Source of the DNA: RHLJ01 sp040222455
GTDB lineage: Bacteria; Bacteroidota; Rhodothermia; Balneolales; Balneolaceae
Direction: 5' to 3'
Assembly: GCA_040222455.1 (NCBI GenBank)
Contig: JAVKDD010000015.1
Span: 62,001-126,000, forward strand
Length of the DNA: 64,000 bases
Position 1 is the stretch's first letter. Each line of letters starts with the position of its first letter. The notes below the pieces were generated by a model, which was given only the letters and a program-made list of their open reading frames with translations, searched no databases and was not told the DNA's origin. Both the position numbers and the translations under genes were made by a program. Below are positions 8,368 to 16,610 of the stretch, piece after piece.

Positions 8368-9300
8368 TTAATTATCAAACAATGCACTGATGGTATCATT
8401 GGTATGGATACGTTGAATTGCTTCCGCAAAAATATTCGCAACACTCAACACTTTGATTTTATCAGAAGGTTGGCGAAGCGGAATAGTATCTGTAACTAAT
8501 AATTCATCAATGGGCGAATCATCGATTCGCTGGAAAGCTGGTCCCGAGAGTATCGGATGCGAACAAATCGCAGAAATATTCAATGCACCACGCTCTTTCA
8601 TAGCAGTAGCTGCATTGGTTAAAGTACCAGCTGTGTCAATTAAGTCATCAACAATTAACACATTCTTGCCTTCCACTTCACCAATTATATTCATGATTTC
8701 CGATTCATTCGGCTTGGGGCGGCGCTTATCAATAAAGGCCAGAGTAGCACCTAATTTTTTAGAGTAAGAACGAGCCATTTTTAAGCTACCTACATCTGGA
8801 GCTACCACCACAAGATTATTTATAGGATGTTCGGTAAAGTGGTCGATAAAAACCCGACTCGCATAGAGGTGGTCGAGAGGAATATCGAAGAAACCCTGAA
8901 TTTGTGCAGCATGTAAATCCATCGTTAATACACGATCTGCCCCTGCTTCAACCAGTAGGTTAGCCATAAGCTTAGATCCAATGGAAACTCTAGGCTGATC
9001 TTTACGATCTTGACGAGCGTACCCAAAATAGGGAATAACAGCCGTAACTCTTTTTACAGAAGCTCGTTTCGCAGCATCTAACATCAATAGAAGTTCTATG
9101 ATATTATCGCCTGGAGGAGGAGTAGGTTGAACTATAAAGATATCTTCTCCACGAATACTTTGCTGAAACTTTACATAAATTTCACCATCAGAAAATTGTT
9201 TGACGGTAACTTTACCCAAAGACGTACCATATTCTTTAGCTATGGCGCGAGCCAAGGCCGGATTGCTGGTACCGGAAAATATTGCAAGAGGACTGTCCAA
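8368..9300 (-). CDS. prs: Ribose-phosphate pyrophosphokinase (PRPP synthetase)
   Basis: Prs makes PRPP from ribose 5-phosphate and ATP, feeding nucleotide, His and Trp synthesis. The 310-aa product shows the usual start IFSGTSNPALA, the flexible-loop region YFGYARQDRK, the divalent-cation signature DLHAAQIQGFF, and the PRPP loop VLIVDDLIDTAGT. The start is a TTG codon at 9300: an in-frame stop lies four codons upstream and no ATG fits the family's N-terminus. It is the first protein gene after tRNA-Gln (78-nt gap). Confidence 0.96.
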   Translation of the reverse strand: MDSPLAIFSGTSNPALARAIAKEYGTSLGKVTVKQFSDGEIYVKFQQSIRGEDIFIVQPTPPPGDNIIELLLMLDAAKRASVKRVTAVIPYFGYARQDRKDQPRVSIGSKLMANLLVEAGADRVLTMDLHAAQIQGFFDIPLDHLYASRVFIDHFTEHPINNLVVVAPDVGSLKMARSYSKKLGATLAFIDKRRPKPNESEIMNIIGEVEGKNVLIVDDLIDTAGTLTNAATAMKERGALNISAICSHPILSGPAFQRIDDSPIDELLVTDTIPLRQPSDKIKVLSVANIFAEAIQRIHTNDTISALFDN

Positions 9301-9378
9301 GTTAGTTTGCTAGCACTGAAAATTTCAGGATTACATAAAACAAAAAGATGCATCCTTAATCATCTTTCTGAGTATTTG

Positions 9379-9449
9379 TTGCCCGGGGAGGATTCGAACC
9401 CCCACATACTGGACCAAAACCAGGTGTCCTGCCATTAGACGACCGGGCA
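9379..9449 (-). tRNA. tRNA-Gln (anticodon TTG)
   Basis: The 71-nt sequence folds as a cloverleaf. The acceptor arms TGCCCGG/CCGGGCA pair perfectly; the anticodon loop TTTTGGT carries TTG; the T arm contains GGTTCGAATCC. The 3' CCA is not encoded (CAA follows). It lies between a good promoter and prs, so it is probably co-transcribed with the prs operon. Confidence 0.95.
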
Positions 9450-9472
9450 TAATTCGAGTCATCGACAGACTC

Positions 9473-9504
9473 CAAAGATAGGGACACCTGCAAACTCAAT
9501 CAAG
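9473..9504 (-). promoter_or_regulatory. Bacteroidota-type promoter for tRNA-Gln and the prs operon
   Basis: On the minus strand a CTTG (-33) is followed after 20 nt by TATCTTTG, a perfect match to the Bacteroidota -7 box TAnnTTTG at the usual spacing. Transcription would start about 15-20 nt before the tRNA 5' end. Confidence 0.65.
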
Positions 9505-10666
9505 ACAAAATTACTTTTTTTAGTACAAAACATTCGTGGCAACGTCGAGGATGGCAGTAGGCTTTCAATTGATGAACTGAACCTAACTTCTTGCTAAATT
9601 TATTTCTGTTTATACCCTTTAAAGAATCAAACTCTCTTAACACATATTTTGGAATTGGAACCCTATACTCATTCCAAGCCTCAGCCGAAATCTTTGATAT
9701 TTTTTTGAAATCAAATAGATTTCCAAGTACATAGATTGCAGGGAGATAAACTGTTGCATAAAGTATCTTCAAGCGCCCTATCCCTTCAAAACCTGATTCT
9801 TTTACCCAACGGTGCCATAATTGAATAGAATTTGTATTTAGAAAAGTCTCAAATGAAGTTTCTATAATTTTAGTAGCAATATTTAGAGCTTGAGCTATTC
9901 TCTTTTTTGGATGATTTGCCGGATATACCCCTTTATGATTCCAAAGTAGATGAGTAGCGCTATCTCCAAACCCTGCAAATTCAAGAATCTCTTTAGATAT
10001 AGTGAGTTTAGATTTATCAATATTTTCAAGAAACCACTTACCTACCTCTTGCATAGCTTCTCGATTATGAGCAATTCCAAATCCATCAAAAAGACTAAGT
10101 ATAAGCGCGTGTTTCCATGCTTTTGATGGGATTAAATTGGGATTATAAAATGAAAGAAAATCATTCCCTTTTTTCTCTAAGTATTCTTTATGTGCCTTTT
10201 CAATTTGGGCAAGAAATGCACCTTCAGAAATAAACTGGATATTATTAGAGCAAGGTAACTTTTGTGATTGTTCGAATCCTGAAAAAAAAGTAGAAAGTTG
10301 ATTGGGTAAATAAGGTAGTAAATTTAATGTGTGTAGCTCTTCCAGTTTGGCAGTTTGCACCTTCTCAGGGAAATCTTCTACAACTACATGTAGTACAACC
10401 TTATCATATTCGTTATTTAAATGATGCCCATGTTGTTTCCATCCACTCGACTTTAAATGCATTTCTACTGCACCATGCCAAACTAGCTTATCAATCATGA
10501 GCTTAGCATTTAAAAAATCAGGCCCATCCGAGACATTTAGTGTTCCGGGATCAAAAATAGTTATGGACTTTCCTTCTGTTGTAAATAGCTTAGAAGTGTC
10601 AAAAAGTAAATTCTTCCAAATCCACTGAAGTACTTCCTCCGAATATTTAAATCCGGTTTCAGGCAT
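9500..10666 (-). CDS. DUF2851 family protein
   Basis: The product, about 388 aa, matches the DUF2851 family common in Bacteroidota, with the conserved core DGPDFLNAKL, VWHGAVEMHLKSSGW and NEYDKVVLHVV near the N-terminus and a Cys pair near the C-terminus (CHPRRCHECF, where CxxC could hold a metal). The biochemical role is unknown; the core is reminiscent of nuclease-like folds, but I would not assign activity. An upstream ATG at 10690 would overlap ytxH by 32 nt; the ATG at 10666 (MPETGFKYSEE), overlapping by 8 nt, is preferred. Confidence 0.85.
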   Translation of the reverse strand: MPETGFKYSEEVLQWIWKNLLFDTSKLFTTEGKSITIFDPGTLNVSDGPDFLNAKLMIDKLVWHGAVEMHLKSSGWKQHGHHLNNEYDKVVLHVVVEDFPEKVQTAKLEELHTLNLLPYLPNQLSTFFSGFEQSQKLPCSNNIQFISEGAFLAQIEKAHKEYLEKKGNDFLSFYNPNLIPSKAWKHALILSLFDGFGIAHNREAMQEVGKWFLENIDKSKLTISKEILEFAGFGDSATHLLWNHKGVYPANHPKKRIAQALNIATKIIETSFETFLNTNSIQLWHRWVKESGFEGIGRLKILYATVYLPAIYVLGNLFDFKKISKISAEAWNEYRVPIPKYVLREFDSLKGINRNKFSKKLGSVHQLKAYCHPRRCHECFVLKKVILS

Positions 10667-10946
10667 TCTCTTCCAATTCCTCTTCTTCAAATAAAATGTT
10701 AGAAGTAGCTTCGTATAAATCTGGTATTACTTTTTTTACACCTTTTGTAATTCTACCGAGTTTGTGCTCGCTTTCTTTTACAAGCTTACCTCCACGGTTT
10801 TCAACCCAGTTTTTAGCTTCACCAGTATGTTCAGAAACCCACTTACGATTTTCTTTCCCACTTTTCGGTGATAGTAATAACCCTATTACTATTCCAGTAG
10901 TAAACCCAACTACGGTGGTTAATAATGCTTCTATTGATCTATTCAT
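10659..10946 (-). CDS. YtxH domain-containing protein
   Basis: The 95-aa product has one membrane helix (about residues 8-25, LLTTVVGFTTGIVIGLLLSP) followed by the YtxH hallmark PKSGKENRKW and an amphipathic, charged helix. YtxH proteins are small stress-associated membrane proteins of unclear function. The acidic end (EEEELEENA) overlaps the start of the DUF2851 gene, suggesting coupling. It is divergent from the PyrR-like gene. Confidence 0.85.
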   Translation of the reverse strand: MNRSIEALLTTVVGFTTGIVIGLLLSPKSGKENRKWVSEHTGEAKNWVENRGGKLVKESEHKLGRITKGVKKVIPDLYEATSNILFEEEELEENA

Positions 10947-11073
10947 TTCTCTTGTTTTTTTATGCTCAGGTTAACACTGTTAATGTACAGCTTTAAGTAT
11001 TAATTTAAAGTTTCGCAGTCAAAATAGTTCAATAAAATATTACCTTTCTTTTTTCCATTCAAAAACGTACATC

Positions 11074-11571
11074 ATGCCAGAACAAATAATTTTAATGAAT
11101 AAGGATAGAATTGCTAGAACATTAAAACGATTAGCAATTCAAGTTTGGGAGCAACTTTTGCCAGAACAGGAAATTATTCTTATTGGATTGAATGAACGGG
11201 GATTTGCGACTGCAAAAGGAATTCATCGTCATTTAGTTAATCTAATGGATACTGAAATTGAACTTTACAAGCTGGATGTCTTAAATACCGGTCCAAAAAA
11301 TACAATCCCAAAATGCACCGAAAAGTTTGTACTTATGATCGATGATGTGATTTTTTCGGGAAAAACCATGTTTGGGGCCTTATCAACATTATGTTACTCT
11401 AACGAGCCTCAAAACATTGAAGTCCTTACCTTAGTGGATCGAGGTCATCGTACATATCCTGTACTTTCAGAGTTAACTGGAATAGTTGTCCCCACAAAAT
11501 TTGGGGAACATATTGAGGTAATTCTTAATGATGAAGAACTTCATCAAGTAGTGCTTTTTAAAAACGTTTGA
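11074..11571 (+). CDS. PyrR-like phosphoribosyltransferase
   Basis: The 165-aa product is a type I PRTase. The PRPP-binding loop is VLMIDDVIFSGKTM (86-99), and LTLVDRGHRTYPVL resembles the PyrR signature LVDRGHRELPI. PyrR proteins regulate pyrimidine genes and may have uracil PRTase activity; no pyrimidine genes or attenuator are nearby, so the role here is open. The substrate loop (ERGFATAKGI) differs from the classic TRG motif. It lies 34 nt upstream of a DUF3078 gene and is probably co-transcribed with it. Confidence 0.8.
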   Translation: MPEQIILMNKDRIARTLKRLAIQVWEQLLPEQEIILIGLNERGFATAKGIHRHLVNLMDTEIELYKLDVLNTGPKNTIPKCTEKFVLMIDDVIFSGKTMFGALSTLCYSNEPQNIEVLTLVDRGHRTYPVLSELTGIVVPTKFGEHIEVILNDEELHQVVLFKNV

Positions 11572-11605
11572 CTAGAATTAATTATCCATTGAATTATTTT
11601 AAACC

Positions 11606-12472
11606 ATGAATAAGACTTTATCACTTTTAGTACTAGGCATTGTACTACTACTTTTTATTACTCCTTTAAATGCACAAACGATAGTTATTCCCGAGGACCA
11701 AGCTGGTTGGGGGCAAACCTGGGTACTAAATCTAAATGGTTCACAAGCTACTTACGATAATTGGAGTGAAGGTGGAGTAAACACGATTAGTGGAACATTT
11801 TCAACGGTATACACTAAATTATATCGTAAAGACCAACTTGGTTTTGGTTTCAGAACTAACCTTCGATACGGACAATCACGTATAGATGGGGATACTAGAA
11901 AATCTGATGATCTCATTTCTATTCGTAGCCGTGTTATATACGACTTATCCGAAGGAAGTAGGGTTTCTGCTTATGGTGCTTTTCAATTTAAAACACAATT
12001 TGCTGAAGGATATGAATATGGTGCTGGCCCATTAGGTGAGGACATTCTGATTTCAAATTTTATGGCCCCGGGATATTTTACCGAAGGTGCTGGTATAGAG
12101 TACAGAGCCGATGATCATTTACAGCTTGAAGGTGGTTTAGCTTTAAAACAAACCGTTATTAATGATGATGATTTAGTCGGCTTCTACAACATGACTGATA
12201 ACTTCCGGTCTGAAGGTGGTTTTACAACAGGTATCACCTACCAAAATACTATTGCTGAAAACATTCAATATTCTAGTAGTCTTGAAACATTTACGAACTT
12301 CTTACTCCCAATTAATGAAACAGATATTTTTTGGGCAAATGAGATTACAGGTCAAATCAATTCTATAGTTAATGCTTCTTTTCAATTTGAATTAAGGTAT
12401 GACGATGATTTTTCTAGTGAAGTTCAAATCAAACAAGTTCTTTCTGCTGGTATTTCAGTAAGCCTTTTTTAA
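11606..12472 (+). CDS. DUF3078 domain protein, copy 1 (exported)
   Basis: The 288-aa product has a signal peptide ending at LNAQ, then the DUF3078 pattern WGQTWVLNLNGSQATYDNWSEGG, SIRSRVIYDLSEGS, and many alternating aromatic beta strands to the end (QVLSAGISVSLF). This looks like an outer-membrane beta-barrel or beta-rich envelope protein. Function is unknown. It is a close paralogue of the gene that follows; a strong terminator separates them. Confidence 0.85.
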   Translation: MNKTLSLLVLGIVLLLFITPLNAQTIVIPEDQAGWGQTWVLNLNGSQATYDNWSEGGVNTISGTFSTVYTKLYRKDQLGFGFRTNLRYGQSRIDGDTRKSDDLISIRSRVIYDLSEGSRVSAYGAFQFKTQFAEGYEYGAGPLGEDILISNFMAPGYFTEGAGIEYRADDHLQLEGGLALKQTVINDDDLVGFYNMTDNFRSEGGFTTGITYQNTIAENIQYSSSLETFTNFLLPINETDIFWANEITGQINSIVNASFQFELRYDDDFSSEVQIKQVLSAGISVSLF

Positions 12473-12494
12473 CATTTTTCTGCTCATTTATTGC

Positions 12495-12530
12495 ATGCAT
12501 ACTCATTATTTTGAGTATGCATTTTTTTTT
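12495..12530 (+). terminator. Strong intrinsic terminator between the two DUF3078 genes
   Basis: GCATACTCA and TGAGTATGC form a perfect 9-bp stem (extendable by two A-T pairs) with a 6-nt loop, followed by nine T. It ends the pyrR-like/DUF3078 transcript 22 nt past the stop. Confidence 0.92.
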
Positions 12531-12644
12531 GAATTTCAATACTTTCTTCCCTGAAGCCCATCTATTCTTACTATCACTTTAATTTTCAAGAATAATCGGT
12601 TTAACACCACCTTATAAATCGTTTTTTAATCATCTAAAAAAGGA

Positions 12645-13520
12645 ATGAATAGATTTCTATTATTGCTCTTCTTTGCCCTCTTTATTTTATTTTTTTCAAA
12701 ATCAAGCAGTGCGCAAATCATTGTTGTTCCCAATGATATAACTGGATGGGATCAAACCTGGACAGCAAACTTTAATGGAGCTCAAGCAAGATTCTCAAAT
12801 TGGAGTGAAGGTGGAGTAAATACCATAAGTGGAACGGCATCTACTGTATTTACAAAATATTTTAGAGATGGTAGATTTACTTACGGTTTTAGAACTCACC
12901 TTCGATATGGGCAATCGAAAATAAATGGGAATAGCCTTCGAAAAACCGACGATCTTATTTCTATCAGAAATCGTGTTACCTACGAACTCAGCGAAGGAAG
13001 TATTTATTCCGCTTATGGTGCAATTCAATTTAAAACCCAGTTTGCAGATGGTTTTGAATATGACAAAGCTGAAGCAGGAGGGGATTCATTAATTTCAAGA
13101 TGGTTTGCCCCCGCTTATTTTATAGAAGGATTCGGATTAGAAATAAAACCCAACGAAGATTTTAGCGCAGAAATTGGTGTCGCTTTAAAGCAAACTATTG
13201 TAACGGATGATCGGCTTAATACCCAGTACAGAATAGATCAAGGTAAAAATTTCCGACCGGAAGGAGGTATAACTTTTGGTGCACAGTATAAAAGAACTAT
13301 TATGGAAAACACCGACTTTGTTACGAGTATTGAGACCTTTACAAATCTTTTAATTCCCATCAACCAAACAGATATTTACTGGGCGAACTCAATAAATGGA
13401 AGAATTAATAAATACCTGAATACGGTATTTCAGTTTGAGCTTCGTTACGACGATGATTATTCTAATCGGGTTCAAATTAAGCAAGTATTTGCTGCTGGTA
13501 TAAAACTCAATATTTTTTAA
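12645..13520 (+). CDS. DUF3078 domain protein, copy 2 (exported)
   Basis: The 291-aa product is a paralogue of the preceding DUF3078 protein, sharing WSEGGVNTISGT, LRYGQSKI, DDLISIRNRVTYELSEGS, INQTDIYWANS and FELRYDDDYSNRVQIKQV. The signal peptide ends near SSSAQ. It follows a terminator, so it has its own promoter, and the PLP decarboxylase gene starts only 5 nt after its stop. A beta-barrel or envelope role is inferred from strand pattern and export signal. Confidence 0.85.
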   Translation: MNRFLLLLFFALFILFFSKSSSAQIIVVPNDITGWDQTWTANFNGAQARFSNWSEGGVNTISGTASTVFTKYFRDGRFTYGFRTHLRYGQSKINGNSLRKTDDLISIRNRVTYELSEGSIYSAYGAIQFKTQFADGFEYDKAEAGGDSLISRWFAPAYFIEGFGLEIKPNEDFSAEIGVALKQTIVTDDRLNTQYRIDQGKNFRPEGGITFGAQYKRTIMENTDFVTSIETFTNLLIPINQTDIYWANSINGRINKYLNTVFQFELRYDDDYSNRVQIKQVFAAGIKLNIF

Positions 13521-13525
13521 ATCTG

Positions 13526-14872
13526 ATGAATAAGCAGGCTAAAAACGAACTCGAAAAAAGACTTGAAAGCCTGCAAAAATGGAAAAAATCTTTTGGCGAT
13601 TGGGATATAGATCCTTCCCTATCTGTTTCAAATAAAAGAATTTCAGCTGTATTTGATGAACTGGCAGAGCGACTCGAATGCAATTATCCATTTCACCATC
13701 CGACTTATGCGGGTCAAATGTTGAAACCGCCCCACCCAGTAGCATGGGCTGCCTATTCCATCGCTATGTCCATCAATCCAAATAACCATGCGCTAGATGG
13801 TGGCCCCCCTTCTTCTGAAATGGAAAAGGAAGTCATAGAAAAATTAGCTCATTTTTTTGGTTATGGAGGTTCCTATCTCGGGCATTTAACTTCAAGCGGA
13901 ACCATTGCAAACCTGGAAGCATTATGGATTGCACGAAAATCACACCCACATAAAAAAATCGCTTTCTCTGAAAACTCACACTATACACATGAACGAATGT
14001 GTGAAGTGCTTGGTGTCGAAGGAATTAAAATTTCTGTTCTAAATACTGGCCAATTTGACTTGGATTCCGTCAATCCAAAGGAAATTGGTACCATAATTAT
14101 TACACTAGGAACTACTGGCTTAGGTGAAGTTGAACCTCTAGATCAGATTTTACCATGGGCGAAAGAACACGATATTCGAATACATATTGACTCAGCCTAT
14201 GGTGGTTTTTTCAGAACCTTAAAAGATTCTGAATTTATAGACGGTACCTCCTGGAATCTTATGGAAGAAGCAGATAGTATAGTCGTTGATCCTCATAAAC
14301 ATGGGCTTCAACCCTATGGTTGTGGAGCTGTTCTTTTTAAAAATCCTGAAGTTGGACGTTTTTATAAACACGATTCTCCCTATACCTACTTTACATCTGA
14401 GGAACTCCATTTAGGTGAAATCAGCCTGGAATGTTCCCGCGCCGGAGCAGCAGCTGTTGCACTCTGGGCAACATTACAATGTTTTCCCTTAGAAGAAAAA
14501 AGAGGTTTTGGTCCCATTTTAGCAAAATGCAGACAAGCAGCTTTTACAGGTTATTCGTTACTTGTTGATTCAAAAAAGTTAGTTCCTTACAAAAAACCTG
14601 AATTGGATATACTAACTTACTTCCCGATTAAAGATTCAACAAACTTTGTTTCTCAGATATCCGAATTATCAAAACAAGTGTTTGAGGCAGGAATGAGAGA
14701 AAAGAGCTTCTACCTCTCCTTGTTCAAAGTACCAAGCTCAACCTTCGTTAAGCTTCATCCTGATTATATTGCTGATACAGATACGGTTACCATTCTACGA
14801 AGTGTGTTAATGCGTCCTGAGCAGTCTGATTTTATAGTAGAGTTGATAAGAAGAATTGAGAGAGTAATCTAA
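13526..14872 (+). CDS. PLP-dependent group II decarboxylase family protein
   Basis: The 448-aa product belongs to the pyridoxal-phosphate group II decarboxylases (glutamate/aromatic amino-acid decarboxylase superfamily). Visible are LGHLTSSGTIANLEALW (cofactor phosphate site), HIDSAYGGFFRTL (Asp pairing with the PLP nitrogen) and VDPHKHG with Schiff-base Lys258. The substrate cannot be read from sequence: an amino acid is likely, but some relatives are not decarboxylases. It is tightly coupled to genes on both sides (5 and 7 nt). Confidence 0.85.
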   Translation: MNKQAKNELEKRLESLQKWKKSFGDWDIDPSLSVSNKRISAVFDELAERLECNYPFHHPTYAGQMLKPPHPVAWAAYSIAMSINPNNHALDGGPPSSEMEKEVIEKLAHFFGYGGSYLGHLTSSGTIANLEALWIARKSHPHKKIAFSENSHYTHERMCEVLGVEGIKISVLNTGQFDLDSVNPKEIGTIIITLGTTGLGEVEPLDQILPWAKEHDIRIHIDSAYGGFFRTLKDSEFIDGTSWNLMEEADSIVVDPHKHGLQPYGCGAVLFKNPEVGRFYKHDSPYTYFTSEELHLGEISLECSRAGAAAVALWATLQCFPLEEKRGFGPILAKCRQAAFTGYSLLVDSKKLVPYKKPELDILTYFPIKDSTNFVSQISELSKQVFEAGMREKSFYLSLFKVPSSTFVKLHPDYIADTDTVTILRSVLMRPEQSDFIVELIRRIERVI

Positions 14873-14879
14873 TTTAGAA

Positions 14880-15740
14880 ATGAAAGTTTTAGAAGAAAAA
14901 ACTGCTTGCCCGAATTGTGGGTTTCAACCTTTAAATAGTTCTTTTTGTCCCAAATGTGGGCAGAGAAAATTAAGTGATAAGGATTTCTATATAACTTCTC
15001 TATTTCAAGATTTCTTCAATGACATTTTCCAGTTCGATAACGCATTTTTTAAAACGGTTAAGAATTTTTTAATCTCACCGGGCAAATATGCACGTGAATA
15101 CAATTCGGGATCACGAAAAAAATACCTTTCACCGATCAAATTATTTCTTATTGCAAATGCATTTTACTTTCTCTTCCCCATAATAAACACCTTTACAACA
15201 AGCCTAAGCATTCAAGAATACGGGATAATCTACAACAATCTAACCCCAGGCTTAATCGAATCTACCATTTCGGCTTCTGGGTTATCAAATACAGAATTTG
15301 TAAATGTATATGATAAGCTTACTACAACTCTTTCTAAAGCACTCCTCATTTTTATCCCTTTTTCCTTCGGAATAATCACTTGGTTATTGAGTATCAGTAC
15401 AAGAATAACCACACCTATTCTTACTCATCTGAATTATAGTTTAATTCTGAATGCATTTATGGTACTTATTATTACTTCTGTACTTCCCGGAGTCTATGTT
15501 ATATTCTTAAATCTATTTGGGTACACTAATGTAGCAATTAATGATACCCAAATTACTTCTGCTGCTTTTATCTTACTCAATACTTTTGGATATTTTCTCT
15601 ATCGTAATTTTTTTGGTAGCAAGTTATGGATCAATATAATTCGCACTCTTTTGCTAAATATTTCCTTTGTACTAATCCTTTTTGTCTACAGATTCCTTCT
15701 CCTGCTTGTAACTCTTGGATGGCTTTTCCTTAGTCTTTAA
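14880..15740 (+). CDS. DUF3667 membrane protein with zinc ribbon
   Basis: The 286-aa product starts with a zinc ribbon (C10-x2-C13 ... C23-x2-C26), then the DUF3667 pattern (FNDIFQFDNAFFKTVKNFL, ISPGKYAREY, YLSPIKLFL) and about five transmembrane helices in the C-terminal two thirds. The role of the family is unknown. The stop overlaps the end of the convergent RidA-like gene by 11 nt, so neither transcript has a terminator between them. Confidence 0.85.
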   Translation: MKVLEEKTACPNCGFQPLNSSFCPKCGQRKLSDKDFYITSLFQDFFNDIFQFDNAFFKTVKNFLISPGKYAREYNSGSRKKYLSPIKLFLIANAFYFLFPIINTFTTSLSIQEYGIIYNNLTPGLIESTISASGLSNTEFVNVYDKLTTTLSKALLIFIPFSFGIITWLLSISTRITTPILTHLNYSLILNAFMVLIITSVLPGVYVIFLNLFGYTNVAINDTQITSAAFILLNTFGYFLYRNFFGSKLWINIIRTLLLNISFVLILFVYRFLLLLVTLGWLFLSL

Positions 15741-16251
15741 CCTCTACAATTACTTCTATTTCTACAGCAAGATTTACCGGAAGCGAGTTCATTCCTACTG
15801 CAGATCGTGCGTGCCTGCCTTTTTCTCCAAAAATCTGCACCATAAAATCTGAGTAGCCATTAATAACTTGAGAATGTTGAGTAAATTCGGGTGAAGTATT
15901 GACCATCCCAAACACTTTCACGATTCGTATTACATTTGATAAATCTCCAACCTCTTTTTTGATAACCGCAAGATGTTGAAGTGCTATACTTCTTGCTGCT
16001 TCATAGCCATCTTCAATGGTTAAATCGACTCCAACTTTACCAGTAATTCGAGTTCCATCTTCATTTCTGGAGCCTTTTCCAGCTAGAAATAGCAGATTTC
16101 CTGACCGAACTACATCTACATAATTTGCCACTGGTGGAGTTACTTCAGGAAGTTTCAATCCAAGTTCATTTAGTTTTTGCTCAGGTGAAATTTCCTGGGC
16201 GAATAGATTGGTAGAAAGGATTAGAAATAAGAGAAGGAATAGGAACTTCAT
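15730..16251 (-). CDS. Exported RidA (YjgF/L-PSP) family protein
   Basis: From the ATG at 16251 the product is 173 aa: a clear signal peptide (MKFLFLLLFLILSTNLFAQ), then a RidA fold with LFLAGKGSRNEDG, VNTSPEFTQHSQVING and the C-terminal HARSAVGMNSLPVNLAVEIE holding the conserved active-site Arg. RidA normally hydrolyses reactive enamines in the cytoplasm; export to the periplasm makes the substrate here uncertain. A longer frame upstream of 16251 is rejected: it would hide the signal and run into repeat DNA. Confidence 0.85.
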   Translation of the reverse strand: MKFLFLLLFLILSTNLFAQEISPEQKLNELGLKLPEVTPPVANYVDVVRSGNLLFLAGKGSRNEDGTRITGKVGVDLTIEDGYEAARSIALQHLAVIKKEVGDLSNVIRIVKVFGMVNTSPEFTQHSQVINGYSDFMVQIFGEKGRHARSAVGMNSLPVNLAVEIEVIVEVKD

Positions 16252-16305
16252 AGCTTTTTTAAGATTAGTTGCCTGATAATATAAAATTCTTAAACCTAAT
16301 CTTAA

Positions 16306-16350
16306 GATCCTGAAACAAGCCTGCCTATCGGCAGACAGGTTCAGGATGAC
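16306..16350 (+). repeat. REP-like palindrome, GATCCTGAA/TTCAGGATGAC family, with nested palindrome
   Basis: The outer arms (GATCCTGAA ... TTCAGGATGAC) enclose an inner palindrome (GCCTGCCTATCGGCAGACAG). A 32-nt stretch (16313-16344) recurs on the other strand at 46984-47015 with one mismatch. Simpler members of the family lie at 36166-36190, 36248-36272 and 47080-47103. Confidence 0.75.
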
Positions 16351-16431
16351 AGAGATATTTTTAAACTTGATAAAAACCGCTCCAATTCTGACCAATGGTG
16401 CGATAAGAAAAGTTTTCCATCGAGGAGCCTG

Positions 16432-16591
16432 TGCTGAACTTGATTCAGTAAGGTGGTTCGTTGAACGCATATGAAACGAGACGGAGGATTTCCAGAGTTT
16501 TTATGCTACTTAAAAACTAGTTACTCACTCTACACCTCACAGAATAAATCAGGAACTTCTGATTTATTCATCTTCCCTTGAAGGGAGATTT
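16432..16591 (-). repeat. Dispersed ~150-bp element, copy 1 (includes the 62-bp hairpin unit 16530-16591)
   Basis: This copy starts with CTGAACTTGATTCAGTAAGG (plus strand) and ends with AAGGGAGATTT, 19 nt past the amaB stop. The terminal 62 bp contains a perfect 11-bp hairpin (GAATAAATCAG / CTGATTTATTC). The rest of the 16252-16610 gap holds the REP-like palindrome and no credible gene. Confidence 0.75.
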
Positions 16592-16610
16592 ACCAACATT
16601 CATAATTTTA

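Noticed and set aside
16252..16470. Upstream extension of the RidA-like frame to an ATG at 16470
   Set aside because: It would place a signal peptide in the middle of the protein, and its sequence comes from the REP-like palindrome and element copy 1.
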